Source: Halodesulfovibrio spirochaetisodalis (GTDB lineage: Bacteria; Desulfobacterota; Desulfovibrionia; Desulfovibrionales; Desulfovibrionaceae). Taken from it: a DNA stretch of 64,000 bases. Within the stretch, counting starts at the first letter, position 1. Every line of letters begins with the position of its first letter. The stretch spans positions 49,778 to 113,777 of the forward strand of contig NZ_JXMS01000011.1 of assembly GCF_001672295.1 (NCBI RefSeq), read 5' to 3'. The position numbers and the translations under genes were made by a program. Positions 25,653-34,373 of the stretch are shown in pieces. Under the pieces are notes generated by a model. The model worked only from the letters and a program-made list of their open reading frames with translations, was not told the origin of the DNA and searched no databases.

Positions 25653-26014
25653 GTTTAGTTCTGGAAGAACAAAAGGTCGATGAGCAGGTTGATAGTCAGG
25701 ATATCGCTGAGGAAACCTGTGGTGAGACAGAAGAGCAATTTGCAAGCTATTCTTTTGTCGATGTGAAAACAAACGGGCAGTTGAATGCAGAGAATCTGGT
25801 ATGGGAAGAATCAGATATCAGGCCGGGTGGACTTGTGGTCTTTCAGGAAGCAGAAGCTAAACAGCAGTATTACTCAGTCTGTTCCGTTGAAGATGCATCA
25901 CAGTGTGTTGAATTGACGCTGGCAAAAAATGCGTATGGAAAAATTATACTAATGTTCACGCTGCTTGGTGTCAGCTGGATTGTGCTTGATTATATTATGA
26001 AGATGCTTTTTTAA
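25649..26014 (+). CDS. Tail-anchored small membrane protein
   Basis: A 121-residue protein. The N-terminal 40 residues are very acidic (many Glu/Asp/Gln), the middle is soluble, and the last about 22 residues form one transmembrane helix (IILMFTLLGVSWIVLDYIM). The ATG at 25649 overlaps the TGA of the Usp gene and has AAAGGAG upstream; an upstream in-frame start is rejected. It is the last gene of the operon before a strong terminator. No family recognised; possibly a membrane anchor for the Usp or TauE complex. Confidence 0.7.
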   Translation: MSLVLEEQKVDEQVDSQDIAEETCGETEEQFASYSFVDVKTNGQLNAENLVWEESDIRPGGLVVFQEAEAKQQYYSVCSVEDASQCVELTLAKNAYGKIILMFTLLGVSWIVLDYIMKMLF

Positions 26015-26085
26015 AGTATCTTGTTACAAATTTCCTCGATGAAGGTTCCGTTCGGGCTGCATGACATTTTTCCTCCTGCAGCCGT

Positions 26086-26118
26086 AACCCCCTTTCCGAA
26101 AACGGTAAGGGGGTTTTC
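26086..26118 (+). terminator. Rho-independent terminator of the Usp/TauE operon
   Basis: CCCCCTTTCCG and CGGTAAGGGGG pair around AAAA with one mismatch, followed by TTTTCTT. The convergent gene at 26126-26380 may also use it. Confidence 0.85.
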
Positions 26119-26125
26119 TTGTCAG

Positions 26126-26380
26126 CTATAAAAGAGTCTGAAGTGATGCATAGTCGTATGCAGCAGTAATCTTTTCATGCACTTCTGCGGCAGAAAGAGT
26201 ACGGTCAACCTTAAGCTGGGTTGTGGTTTCGTTCAGCCCGTCGTTCCATGTAATATCAACAAAGTAGTATTCAGTGTAATTTTGCGCAGTGCTGACCACT
26301 GCTTTTACGTATTTGATAGGCTCTTCAGGAAGTGTTCCAAGCGCCGCTTTAACCTCTTTATCAAAAGTGGAAATATCCAT
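26126..26380 (-). CDS. Small hypothetical protein
   Basis: An 84-residue acidic protein, with GGAGGG just upstream of its ATG on the minus strand. Predicted alpha/beta character: KYVKAVVSTAQNYTEYYFVD followed by ITW and TTTQLKVDRTLSA. No membrane helix or signal peptide, and no family recognised. Transcribed convergently to the Usp/TauE operon, which ends close to its 3' end. Confidence 0.65.
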   Translation of the reverse strand: MDISTFDKEVKAALGTLPEEPIKYVKAVVSTAQNYTEYYFVDITWNDGLNETTTQLKVDRTLSAAEVHEKITAAYDYASLQTLL

Positions 26381-26548
26381 ATTCCCTCCAATAAAAAATA
26401 GTACCTATCGCATGTCGCACGGCATGCAATATTTGTTGTGAAGCGGCTTTTGTAGTGTACATACCTTGTTGTGGCAAGTATGAGCGGTTGGACTAACCAA
26501 GATGCATTTTGGGGTAGTGTGCACGTTAACTATATGGGAAGATTGGCT

Positions 26549-26656
26549 ATGCATAATGAAGATGTCGTGTATGCTCGACTTGCGTGGGCAATAATATTGA
26601 TAGGTGTTGCCGTTGGTGTGGGCATATTTGTGTATTGTGTAAAAAACGGATTGTAG
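26549..26656 (+). CDS. Possible single-helix membrane microprotein
   Basis: A 35-residue frame starting at ATG 26549, six bases after GGGAAGA. Residues 11-30 are strongly hydrophobic (LAWAIILIGVAVGVGIFVY) and end in a short basic tail, typical of a small inner-membrane protein. A longer frame from 26471 is less likely because the good ribosome binding site sits at the internal start. Unknown function; it could be a chance frame. Confidence 0.4.
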   Translation: MHNEDVVYARLAWAIILIGVAVGVGIFVYCVKNGL

Positions 26657-26683
26657 TGTTTTCGTTGTAGTAGTATATTGACC

Positions 26684-26703
26684 AATTGATGACTTGTCAT
26701 CAA
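26684..26703. promoter_or_regulatory. Perfect 20-bp palindrome ahead of the MFS exporter gene
   Basis: ATTGATGACTTGTCATCAAT consists of 9-bp arms around TT and overlaps a TTGACC -35-like hexamer at 26677. It lies 94 bases before the exporter start, a plausible repressor operator for a drug-responsive regulator. Confidence 0.45.
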
Positions 26704-26796
26704 TGTGTTTGGGTACGCTATTGATTGTGTAGCAGAGCGTCTTTGACGTTCTGAAATTTTTGGGATTGTTTTTTGAGATCAGGTGGATGGGTAGAT

Positions 26797-27951
26797 ATGT
26801 CGAACTTTTTGTTTATTACGCTGCTTGCAGCGTTTCCTGCGCTTTCTACAGATATGTATCTCCCCGCTTTGCCTATTATTCAGCAACAAATGGGGATACC
26901 ACTGGTAACAGTTAACTTATCACTGGTGCTGTTCTTTGTTTTTTTCAGCTTCTTCTTGCTTGTTTACGGTCCCTTGTCCGACCGCATAGGAAGACGGCCT
27001 GTTCTACTCGGTGGTATAGCTATATATATTGCTGGTAGTGTGCTTTGTGCATTGTCACATAGTATCTGGCTTCTGGTTGCTGCCCGTATTGTGCAAGCAG
27101 CGGGTGCGGCTTCAGCTTCTGCACTATCCATGGCTCTTGCAAAAGATTTGTACACGGGTGCTGAACGGCAGAAGATACTGGCATATATCGGAGTCATTAT
27201 TCCATTGTGCCCGATGGTGGCTCCGCTTATAGGCAGTGTTATCCTCGAATACGCTTCATGGAATTGGATTTTTGTCTGTCAGGCGATTATGGCATCGGTG
27301 GCGATGTACGGAACAATCCGCTTTGATGAGCCGGAGTTTGAAAAAATTCAGGGTTCCATTTGGAATGTGGTTTCCCGCTATGTGAACGTACTCTCCAATG
27401 TACCGTTTTCCTTAAGCTGTTTTACATTTTCATTTATGGGAATTGGTTTTTTTGGATTTTTAGCCGGCTCTGCAGATATTTATATTTTATCGTTTGGGGT
27501 GACGGAGCAGCAATATGCGATGCTGTTCGGATTTAACGCCCTTGGGTTTATGACGGGATCATTTTTATGTTCACGCTTATGTGTGGATATGACGGCGTCT
27601 GATATTTTGCGTACTTCACTTATCGGGATCGTACTGGCAAGCATAGCGTTGTACTTTTTGGGAGGAACAGTTGCAGGGTTTGCTATTACCATGTTCTGCA
27701 TGACGTTTTCTATCGGGGTCAGTCGTCCGGTAAGTAACCATATGATTCTGGAAACAGTAGATACGGACGTTGGTACTGCGTCTTCTATCCTGACATTTAC
27801 CTATTTTATTCTTGGTGCCCTTGCCATGCAGTTTATCTCTTTTGATTGGGCAGATAAGCCAAGAGTTATTGGAGAAATGGGCATGATCGCTGGAGTAATA
27901 CCATTTATCGCATTGTACTTTATGCGTAAAAGGCACCAGCAAAAAGTGTAG
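26797..27951 (+). CDS. MFS multidrug exporter, Bcr/CflA family
   Basis: A 384-residue protein with 12 predicted helices. Family signs are LSTDMYLPALPIIQQQMG in helix 1, the loop GPLSDRIGRRPVLLGG (MFS motif A), and RIVQAAGAASASALSMALAKD (motif C region). Bcr/CflA proteins extrude drugs such as bicyclomycin and chloramphenicol by proton antiport. The ATG at 26797 is preferred to an in-frame TTG at 26773. Single gene, followed by a terminator and preceded by the 26684 palindrome. Confidence 0.88.
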   Translation: MSNFLFITLLAAFPALSTDMYLPALPIIQQQMGIPLVTVNLSLVLFFVFFSFFLLVYGPLSDRIGRRPVLLGGIAIYIAGSVLCALSHSIWLLVAARIVQAAGAASASALSMALAKDLYTGAERQKILAYIGVIIPLCPMVAPLIGSVILEYASWNWIFVCQAIMASVAMYGTIRFDEPEFEKIQGSIWNVVSRYVNVLSNVPFSLSCFTFSFMGIGFFGFLAGSADIYILSFGVTEQQYAMLFGFNALGFMTGSFLCSRLCVDMTASDILRTSLIGIVLASIALYFLGGTVAGFAITMFCMTFSIGVSRPVSNHMILETVDTDVGTASSILTFTYFILGALAMQFISFDWADKPRVIGEMGMIAGVIPFIALYFMRKRHQQKV

Positions 27952-28010
27952 TCTGCATAAAGTAAGTGCAGGCGATTTTCGACTGCTCGCTGATTAATCG
28001 CAACTATGAT

Positions 28011-28045
28011 GTCCTCGCTATGCATGTATAGCGGGGACTTTTTTT
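28011..28045 (+). terminator. Rho-independent terminator of the MFS exporter gene
   Basis: GTCCTCGCTAT pairs with ATAGCGGGGAC with one G-T pair, followed by T7. Confidence 0.88.
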
Positions 28046-28241
28046 ATTATTCTTCAGAAGTCCGTTAGTTTCTTATGTAGTGTTTTGTCAGAGGGTTAGG
28101 TTGAAAAAAAGCTGAATAATGCAGCAGGAAGAGACGACGCAGAGGTGAATTTACCTGTAACAGATGGTAACATGATGCATATTTTATCAGCGGTAACGTA
28201 AAGCCGCTGGGCTTTGAGCAGTAATAAGACGGGAAGGGTAC

Positions 28242-30548
28242 ATGATTCGTTTATTCTGCATGTTGTTATATGCATTTCTTATTTTTTCCCCTGTACTGGC
28301 ACTTGGGCAGGAAGACGGTACAGCTCCTGATGCCTATCTGCAGCGCTTAAAAGTGCTTGCGATTCTAGAAGATGATGAAAATGCAATGCGCAAAGCTGTA
28401 AGGGCTAAGCTAGAAGATATGGAAGCAGAGTTGCAGGAGCTTACGGGAACATACCGTGAAATAGTTCTCAGTCTGGGGATCGCTGGCACAACACCTATGG
28501 TGCTTCGTGAGTTCTATGCACAGCTGGCCAGAGTAAATGACAGAAGTTCGGACATTTTGACTTCGCTGAAAAACCTGCAAAGTCAGGTGGAAGCCAGACT
28601 GGAAAGTCTTAATAATGCGACGGGAAGTGTTGATGATAAGGAAATACAGGACGCAGCAACAACGGTAGATAAAAACTATATTGCATATACTCAGACTCTC
28701 ACGCGATTGAAAACTGCCCTGAAGGAGCAGGCTGTAAATATTAAGGGAAAAATGGGGGTTGCAGAAAAACTGGAAAAGAGATCTTCCTTGCTCATCAAAC
28801 GGATGGAAAAGGAACTGCCGTCAAAGTGGGAAGGATATTTTATTGTAGGGAAAAACCCACCTTTTTCAGAACAGTTTTGGGATAACGCGGTTCCATTTAC
28901 CCGATGGGTTGCGCTACGGTTTCCATTATGGGCGGAACGCTTTTCTGTTGCAGAAAAAGGCGCGACCAATGCTTTACTTTTTTTCGTGGCCTTTTTTAGT
29001 TTGCTGTTTGGAGCAGCGGTGCTTGCGGGAAGAAGAATTTTCTTTGAGGAAGAATATCGTTCAGAGCGTCCCAAATTTGTCAGAGCGTGCGCTGTTATTA
29101 TTCTTGGGATGACTATATTAGTAACCAAAGAACATTTTTATCCAAAGTTTACCGGTATCATGTATATGGTGGGGATTAGCATTGTTGGATTCGGTTCTAT
29201 GTGGGTTTCGCATATTATCCGATGCACTTTTTGTGAATACGCTTATCCATCACGAACACCTCTTACGTGGCTATTTGCTGCTGGTGGAGTGATTTTGGTA
29301 ACCGGAATGCCGGAACAGGTTGTCATTCCCGTTTGGATAGTTCTGGGTGTGCTGGTAAGCGGGGTTATGAAAAACCGTCTTGTGCAGCACTCCATTTTGC
29401 TCAGGCAGACATTCTGGTTCTGGATGCTGTTAGTAACGTTTGCTGTTGCCATTTTTGGGTACGGACGGCTGGCTATTTTGTTGGGAATGATTTTGTTCAC
29501 AGGATATTATGTGTACACGATAAGTAGAGCAGGGACATGCCTTGCGAGCTTTGGCATTTCACATTTGCCGGATCATGGATTGTACCCTTTCCTCAGAGCC
29601 TTGTTGATGGGAATATTTGCCCCGATTATTTGGGCTGCATCAGTATTGCTGGCCTTTATATGGATATATGACTTTTTCGGTGCTGCAATTCTTGAAAAAA
29701 CTGTCCAGATAAATATAGGCTGGAAAGGCTTTACCCTTCACTTTTTTAGTATCATTCTTGTGGTTGCGTTCTTTTTTCTGACCCGTGCCGCCATAGCTGT
29801 TGTGAATACCTATATCAAACGCACGGGTAGAAAGTGGCCGCGCGGCAAGCGCGGGACGTTGCATTCCTTGCAGAGCATTTCAACATATACCTTTTGGGCG
29901 TTGTTTGCTCTGCTGTCATTGGGGGCGCTTGGGGTTAATTTGACCAGCCTTACGGTTATTGCCGGTGGTCTTTCCGTTGGTATTGGTTTTGGTATGCAGG
30001 CAATTTTTAATAATTTTATTAGCGGGCTTATCTTGCTTTTTGGTCGTTCCATCCAACAGGAAGATATTATTCAGATGGGGAATGTGCTGTGCACCGTAAA
30101 AAAAATTAATATCAGAACTACGGTTGTTGAGACATTTGAAAATGCTGCAATCATTATCCCGAACTCAGATCTGATCTCAAATCAGGTAACCAACTGGACG
30201 AAGGACAGTGCAGTGTTGCGTAAGCAGCTTACAGTAGGCGTTGCTTACGGCTCAGATGCAAAGTTAGTGGAAAAGACTTTGATTAAGATTGCAGAGGAAC
30301 ATCCGCGTGTGTTGAGTGAACCTGCACCGTGGGTTGAGTTCAATAACTTTGGTTCAAGCAGTCTGGACTTTATTTTGCGCGTCTGGATTGATGATATTGA
30401 CTACACCTTGAGAACGATGTCTGACTTACGGTTTAGTATTGATGATGCGTTTAGTGAGCTGGGTATTGAAATTGCGTTTCCGCAAATGGACGTGCATATT
30501 CGTTCGGCAGATGGATTGCCTGTCACGGAGGCTCCTGCCGAGAGTTAG
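28242..30548 (+). CDS. Large mechanosensitive channel, MscS superfamily (MscK/DUF3772-like)
   Basis: A 768-residue protein. The signal peptide (1-22) is followed by a coiled-coil periplasmic region (about 25-230) and around eight accessory transmembrane helices. The MscS core then shows pore helix TM3 GLSVGIGFGMQAIFNNFISG and the beta-domain GNVLCTVKKINIRTTVV with IPNSDLISNQVTNWT. It gates on membrane tension to release solutes during hypo-osmotic shock, fitting a marine organism. GGGAAGGG precedes the ATG. A single-gene unit flanked by terminators. Longer than MscS (about 286) and shorter than E. coli MscK (about 1120). Confidence 0.88.
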   Translation: MIRLFCMLLYAFLIFSPVLALGQEDGTAPDAYLQRLKVLAILEDDENAMRKAVRAKLEDMEAELQELTGTYREIVLSLGIAGTTPMVLREFYAQLARVNDRSSDILTSLKNLQSQVEARLESLNNATGSVDDKEIQDAATTVDKNYIAYTQTLTRLKTALKEQAVNIKGKMGVAEKLEKRSSLLIKRMEKELPSKWEGYFIVGKNPPFSEQFWDNAVPFTRWVALRFPLWAERFSVAEKGATNALLFFVAFFSLLFGAAVLAGRRIFFEEEYRSERPKFVRACAVIILGMTILVTKEHFYPKFTGIMYMVGISIVGFGSMWVSHIIRCTFCEYAYPSRTPLTWLFAAGGVILVTGMPEQVVIPVWIVLGVLVSGVMKNRLVQHSILLRQTFWFWMLLVTFAVAIFGYGRLAILLGMILFTGYYVYTISRAGTCLASFGISHLPDHGLYPFLRALLMGIFAPIIWAASVLLAFIWIYDFFGAAILEKTVQINIGWKGFTLHFFSIILVVAFFFLTRAAIAVVNTYIKRTGRKWPRGKRGTLHSLQSISTYTFWALFALLSLGALGVNLTSLTVIAGGLSVGIGFGMQAIFNNFISGLILLFGRSIQQEDIIQMGNVLCTVKKINIRTTVVETFENAAIIIPNSDLISNQVTNWTKDSAVLRKQLTVGVAYGSDAKLVEKTLIKIAEEHPRVLSEPAPWVEFNNFGSSSLDFILRVWIDDIDYTLRTMSDLRFSIDDAFSELGIEIAFPQMDVHIRSADGLPVTEAPAES

Positions 30549-30554
30549 CGCCAA

Positions 30555-30597
30555 CACAACAAAGCCCCGTACAGAATCTGTACGGGGCTTTGTTGTG
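30555..30597. terminator. Strong bidirectional terminator hairpin
   Basis: A stem of about 19-20 bp, CACAACAAAGCCCCGTACAG with TGTACGGGGCTTTGTTGTG, lies between the convergent channel and zinc-ribbon genes. The T-rich parts inside the stem serve both strands. Confidence 0.85.
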
Positions 30598-30604
30598 CAA
30601 AAAA

Positions 30605-30835
30605 TTATTTGTCTTCCGGTTTACACCATACGCAGAAGTCTTCTTCTCGCTGGGTAACTTTGCTGCCGCAGGTAGGGCATCCGTTTTTAATACCACCTGC
30701 CTGAACAACTTTTACCACGTCCCCGGTATTGGCAACCCATGCGCCGTTCGGGCCTTTAGAAAACCCGAGCATACCACATTTTTCACAGTAATAGTTCAGC
30801 ATTTTGTTATCGCTGCATCGACGGCATCCGTTCAT
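30605..30835 (-). CDS. Zinc-ribbon protein
   Basis: A 76-residue protein with four Cys pairs: CRRC (residues 4-7), CEKC (about 17-20), CPTC (about 53-56) and CVWC (about 68-71), enough for two zinc ribbons. A start at the in-frame ATG 30802 would remove the first pair. Such proteins bind nucleic acid or protein partners; no function is assigned. A minus-strand promoter with good hexamers lies about 60-90 bases upstream. Confidence 0.7.
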   Translation of the reverse strand: MNGCRRCSDNKMLNYYCEKCGMLGFSKGPNGAWVANTGDVVKVVQAGGIKNGCPTCGSKVTQREEDFCVWCKPEDK

Positions 30836-30893
30836 GAATCATCTCGCTTTATGCTAAGAGCCTGTGGCTCGATTGTTGTTAGAGCAAGAATGC

Positions 30894-30922
30894 ATGATAC
30901 GGTTATGAAAAATGCAAGTCAA
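30894..30922 (-). promoter_or_regulatory. Sigma-70-type promoter for the zinc-ribbon gene
   Basis: On the minus strand TTGACT (30922-30917) and TATCAT (30899-30894) are separated by 17 bases, giving a leader of about 50 bases before the ATG at 30835. Confidence 0.55.
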
Positions 30923-30999
30923 CGGCTACCCGACGGGCTGGCAACAGGTTCGTAGCGGGCTTGAGTTGAGAGTTCCGTACTTGTTTGCAGTTGGGACAG

Positions 31000-31284
31000 T
31001 TACCCTGCGTTATTCAGTGCGACGCGCAATTCCTCAAGCAGAGTAGTTTTTTCTGTTGCTGTGCATTCTTGAATAAATTCTTCAAGCAGGCCGATAACCT
31101 CTTCAACACATGGTGCGTTGTTGTCCTGAATGATCTCCGCAATAAATACAGCCATTGCTGTGCCATTAGTACGGTTAAGGGAAGTTTGTTCGGTATCAGT
31201 ATTGTCCCATTTGTAGCTTTCCTGATAGGCGCTGTCCTGAAGTACGTTCTTAACGGCTTGTTCGCAGTCAGTAAGGGTATGCAT
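31000..31284 (-). CDS. Hypothetical protein
   Basis: A 94-residue acidic, mostly helical cytoplasmic protein (VEEVIGLLEEFIQE, EKTTLLEELRVAL). The ATG at 31284 has AGAGGTG upstream and is preferred to the in-frame GTG at 31293. No family recognised. A solitary gene upstream of the zinc-ribbon gene on the same strand; the promoter between them argues for separate transcription. Confidence 0.65.
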   Translation of the reverse strand: MHTLTDCEQAVKNVLQDSAYQESYKWDNTDTEQTSLNRTNGTAMAVFIAEIIQDNNAPCVEEVIGLLEEFIQECTATEKTTLLEELRVALNNAG

Positions 31285-31458
31285 AGAAAACACCTCTAAC
31301 GAAAGATTATAGTAGCTGTAGGTCTAATAATCAGGCTGAGGAAAGTAAAGTAACTAAGTGTTAAATATACAATACAAAAGAGCTGCGATACGGAATCGCT
31401 CATATGGCGAAGGAGATTGCCTTTAAAGAATAAGTTCTGCCGTAACGCGTTTTACACA

Positions 31459-31499
31459 GAAAGAGCCACCCAGTGCATGCTGCATAGGGTGGCTCTTTC
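31459..31499 (-). terminator. Terminator of the TDT transporter gene
   Basis: GAAAGAGCCACCC pairs with GGGTGGCTCTTTC across a 15-base loop. It lies about 70 bases beyond the minus-strand transporter gene; the stem is symmetrical and could work in both directions. Confidence 0.75.
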
Positions 31500-31567
31500 A
31501 TGTGCCGTTACCTTCCATTGGCTGTGCTGTGTTCCTTTGGAAGTATGTTGTCCGAGCAAGGAAAATA

Positions 31568-32572
31568 TTAGTTTGAAACTGCTCCTGCAACCAGACGCTG
31601 TTTACGGAAGTGAGATACAACCGCTTCTTTCGGGAAGAAGAAGAGTGTGTAGCGGATTGCAACATAGGTAACAATTGTCGTTGCAATGTACAGCTCTGCT
31701 GTTGCGAGAGTAGACACCTGCTGCACGATTTCCTGCTGCCAACCCTGTGCGTTCATCCATGCACTCGCTTTGTAGAGTGCTGTAGACCCGATAACGAGTG
31801 GGAATGTAAAGGATGCGTATGCCGGGCTGAATGGGAGACGAAGCAGTTTAGTGAATGCCACGTACAGTACAAATGTCATGAGAACTGCGATGCCGAGCAG
31901 AACCGCAACAATAAGCGCAGAAGGGTTGCTGGTCATAGACAGGTATCCGGCAAGAGAGAGGCTTGCAGGCGCTGCCATGATTGCAATGGTTGGCTTTGCT
32001 GCATCTACGATTTCATTACAGAAAATGAGTCTGTAGATCATGATCGGCAACATGATTGCGTATGCTACCATGCCGAAGTAGAGCAGTAATGTTGCAAAAG
32101 AGTAAAAGTGTGTTCCGGCAAAGCTAACGTTAGCAACGATAATACCTACAGGTGGTACAAACCAGCTTGGAACCATCTTCTGCAAAGAAAAATCGTTGAT
32201 CTGGTGAAAGATAAAGAAAGCAAGGAAAATAAGGTGGATGCCAACAGCAGCCAGCCAGAGAGTTTCACCTGCCAGTGGTGCAAATTTTGAAACAGCATTG
32301 GAAATGACCATTGTTGCCATAGCAAAGGTCGGTGCAACGCTGCCTACAACTGGGTGCGCAAGGTCGTTCAATAACGTTTTAGGGTAGAAAACAAAACGAG
32401 TGAGAAGTGCGAGAAGTAATACTGCTGCAATGGCTGCACCGGTCAACTGTGCGTAGCCCTGAAGAGGGGCGGCATTTTCCCAGCACCAGCCAAGGCTGGC
32501 AATGCCAAGAGCAAGACCTGCAGTAGGAGTAGGAACATCAGCGACTCGAATGATAGTTTTCGGATGGTTCAT
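31568..32572 (-). CDS. TDT (TehA/SLAC1) family anion transporter
   Basis: A 334-residue protein with ten predicted helices. The beginning, PTPTAGLALGIASLGWCWEN, is typical of TehA-class TDT transporters; YFGMVAYAIMLPI and LPFSPAYASFTFPLVIGS are further family segments. TDT members move C4-dicarboxylates, sulfite, tellurite-related anions or chloride; the substrate cannot be chosen from sequence. Single gene with its own terminator. Confidence 0.85.
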   Translation of the reverse strand: MNHPKTIIRVADVPTPTAGLALGIASLGWCWENAAPLQGYAQLTGAAIAAVLLLALLTRFVFYPKTLLNDLAHPVVGSVAPTFAMATMVISNAVSKFAPLAGETLWLAAVGIHLIFLAFFIFHQINDFSLQKMVPSWFVPPVGIIVANVSFAGTHFYSFATLLLYFGMVAYAIMLPIMIYRLIFCNEIVDAAKPTIAIMAAPASLSLAGYLSMTSNPSALIVAVLLGIAVLMTFVLYVAFTKLLRLPFSPAYASFTFPLVIGSTALYKASAWMNAQGWQQEIVQQVSTLATAELYIATTIVTYVAIRYTLFFFPKEAVVSHFRKQRLVAGAVSN

Positions 32573-32882
32573 GGCGACCTCATTTGTGGTGAATGTGTTG
32601 AACCCCTTATAGGCAAAATTTCGACTTCGAGTATAGTTTAATGTTTTTAATTATACGGTAAGAAAAATTTAACAACGTACTGTTTCGATCAAAAAAGAAG
32701 CCCTGTTGAGTTGAGAATCAACAGGGCTTTTGTCTGTATGTCGTTGTTTTTATACAAATAGATTGGCTCAGGGAGTGGCTGGTTATTCAGGCGGAGTACG
32801 AGTGCTGGGTATATGCGAAAGGATTGTCTGATTGAGACTACAGTAGGGTTTGGCTCCTCGAGTACCTTTCAGCCAGCAATAT
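32573..32882. other. Intergenic region with terminator
   Basis: A 310-base gap holding the promoter region of the TDT gene (AT-rich, 32580-32690) and the terminator of the rhodanese gene. I see nothing else recognisable in it. Confidence 0.6.
32690..32731 (-). terminator. Terminator of the rhodanese gene
   Basis: On the minus strand AGCCCTGTTGA pairs with TCAACAGGGCT and is followed by TCTTTTTT. It lies 150 bases beyond the stop of 32883-34172. Confidence 0.8.
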
Positions 32883-34172
32883 TTATCGCTTAGGAGTGCC
32901 AGTTGCGGTGGGGTTTGCTGGATTCATACTCCAGATATGCCACCCGTCATCATAAAGGCTTACCTTTGTAAATCCCATAGCTTGTGCGTAGAGCAGTGCT
33001 TCGCTCGCACGCCAGCCAGTTCCGCAATAAAAAGAAACTTCTTTGTCAGGTGTAATGCCCCATTCTTTCCAGAAGGCAGCGATTTCGTGGTAATCTCGCA
33101 TGGTATGATCTGGATTGCGGAAGTCATCCATGTTGTACGCATCTTTTCCAGCATGTCCCCAGACAGCTCCACGAATGCGCCCTTTGGGCTTGATGTATGA
33201 ATAGCCGGTAGTGTTGCCGACAAATTCATCCCATGTCCGGATGGAAACAAGTTCTGCATCAGGAGAGTTAAGAATGCGCTTTGCTTCTGTAATATCGATC
33301 ACAAGAGCGTTGTTCGGTGTTGCAGTTCCGAAGTCAGTGGCGGGAGTTGGCTCAACTTCACCTCGTTCGGTTTTGTATCCTGCGGCTTTCCATGCATGCA
33401 AGCCACCGTTAAGGATGCGTACATCTTTTACGCCAAGCAGTTGCATGGCAACAACTGCACGGGCTGCATCAATACCTGCTTCGCCGTATACAACCACTGG
33501 TGTGTCGGCTGTGATGCCGAGGGAAAGAAGATTGGTGCGAATCTCATCAGCAGGAAGGAAATTCCAGCGACGCTCTTCGGATTCCAGCAGGTCAGTATTC
33601 AGATGTACGGCCGTGGGGATATGATTCTGCTTGTAAACTTTGCCTTCGCCCCATGATGCTTCAATTACAAGGATATTTTTGGCAGCAAGACGGTTATGCA
33701 CCCATTCAGCCGGGACGATATGCTTATACTGTGGCAGACGCTCAAGCGGAAGACCTGCTTTTTCCCATGCAGAAAAAGAGTCTTTATAGACGCTGATCTT
33801 GTCTGCGCTGATTCCCTGTGAAACAAGCCAGTCTGCAACAATACGTGCCTGTTCAGGAGTGTATCCGTAAACAATGACCTTTTTAGCGGTGTCCAGTTGC
33901 TTTGCTTTGGTGACTTCTTTGGTGCGAGGCAGTTTATTTGTCACCCATGATGCTGCAAGGTTTGTGGCGCCAGGCAAATGACCTGTTCGTTCCTCCTGTT
34001 CCATAGCCCAGCCGTTGAATGCGTCAGGGCTGCGTGCATCCACGAGGCGTGTTGTGTTCTTTGAACGTAATTCATTAACCTGATCTGTGGTTACGTCTGT
34101 GAATGTTGCGGCAAATGAAGCTGTTGAAATAAGTAATGCCAGTATGATAGAGGCAACGATGCGTTTGGCCAT
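32883..34172 (-). CDS. Exported triple-rhodanese sulfurtransferase
   Basis: A 429-residue protein with a signal peptide (cleavage near SFA-AT, about residue 21) and three rhodanese domains (about 25-115, 130-260, 285-425). Only the last keeps the catalytic Cys (SFYCGTGWRAS). The equivalent positions in domains 1 (VIVYGYTPEQA) and 2 (VVVYGEAGIDA) are Gly, so these are probably structural. Likely a periplasmic thiosulfate or polysulfide sulfurtransferase, plausible for sulfur metabolism. Monocistronic, terminated at 32690-32731. The role is inferred from domains alone. Confidence 0.88.
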   Translation of the reverse strand: MAKRIVASIILALLISTASFAATFTDVTTDQVNELRSKNTTRLVDARSPDAFNGWAMEQEERTGHLPGATNLAASWVTNKLPRTKEVTKAKQLDTAKKVIVYGYTPEQARIVADWLVSQGISADKISVYKDSFSAWEKAGLPLERLPQYKHIVPAEWVHNRLAAKNILVIEASWGEGKVYKQNHIPTAVHLNTDLLESEERRWNFLPADEIRTNLLSLGITADTPVVVYGEAGIDAARAVVAMQLLGVKDVRILNGGLHAWKAAGYKTERGEVEPTPATDFGTATPNNALVIDITEAKRILNSPDAELVSIRTWDEFVGNTTGYSYIKPKGRIRGAVWGHAGKDAYNMDDFRNPDHTMRDYHEIAAFWKEWGITPDKEVSFYCGTGWRASEALLYAQAMGFTKVSLYDDGWHIWSMNPANPTATGTPKR

Positions 34173-34373
34173 GAGATCTCCCTGAAAAAGTTTGTTTTCT
34201 CATAGCGTACCAGAAGATATAGAACAAATTGATTGATCTGATAGATGGGAAGGACAGGTATAGATTTTTGCAATCAGTGGTGCGTGTATTCTGATGAGGT
34301 GCTTGCCTTATGAAACGCCGTATCTTAGTGAGTAACGTATCTCTCTGTTAACCTGTTAGAAAATGAGAATAGA

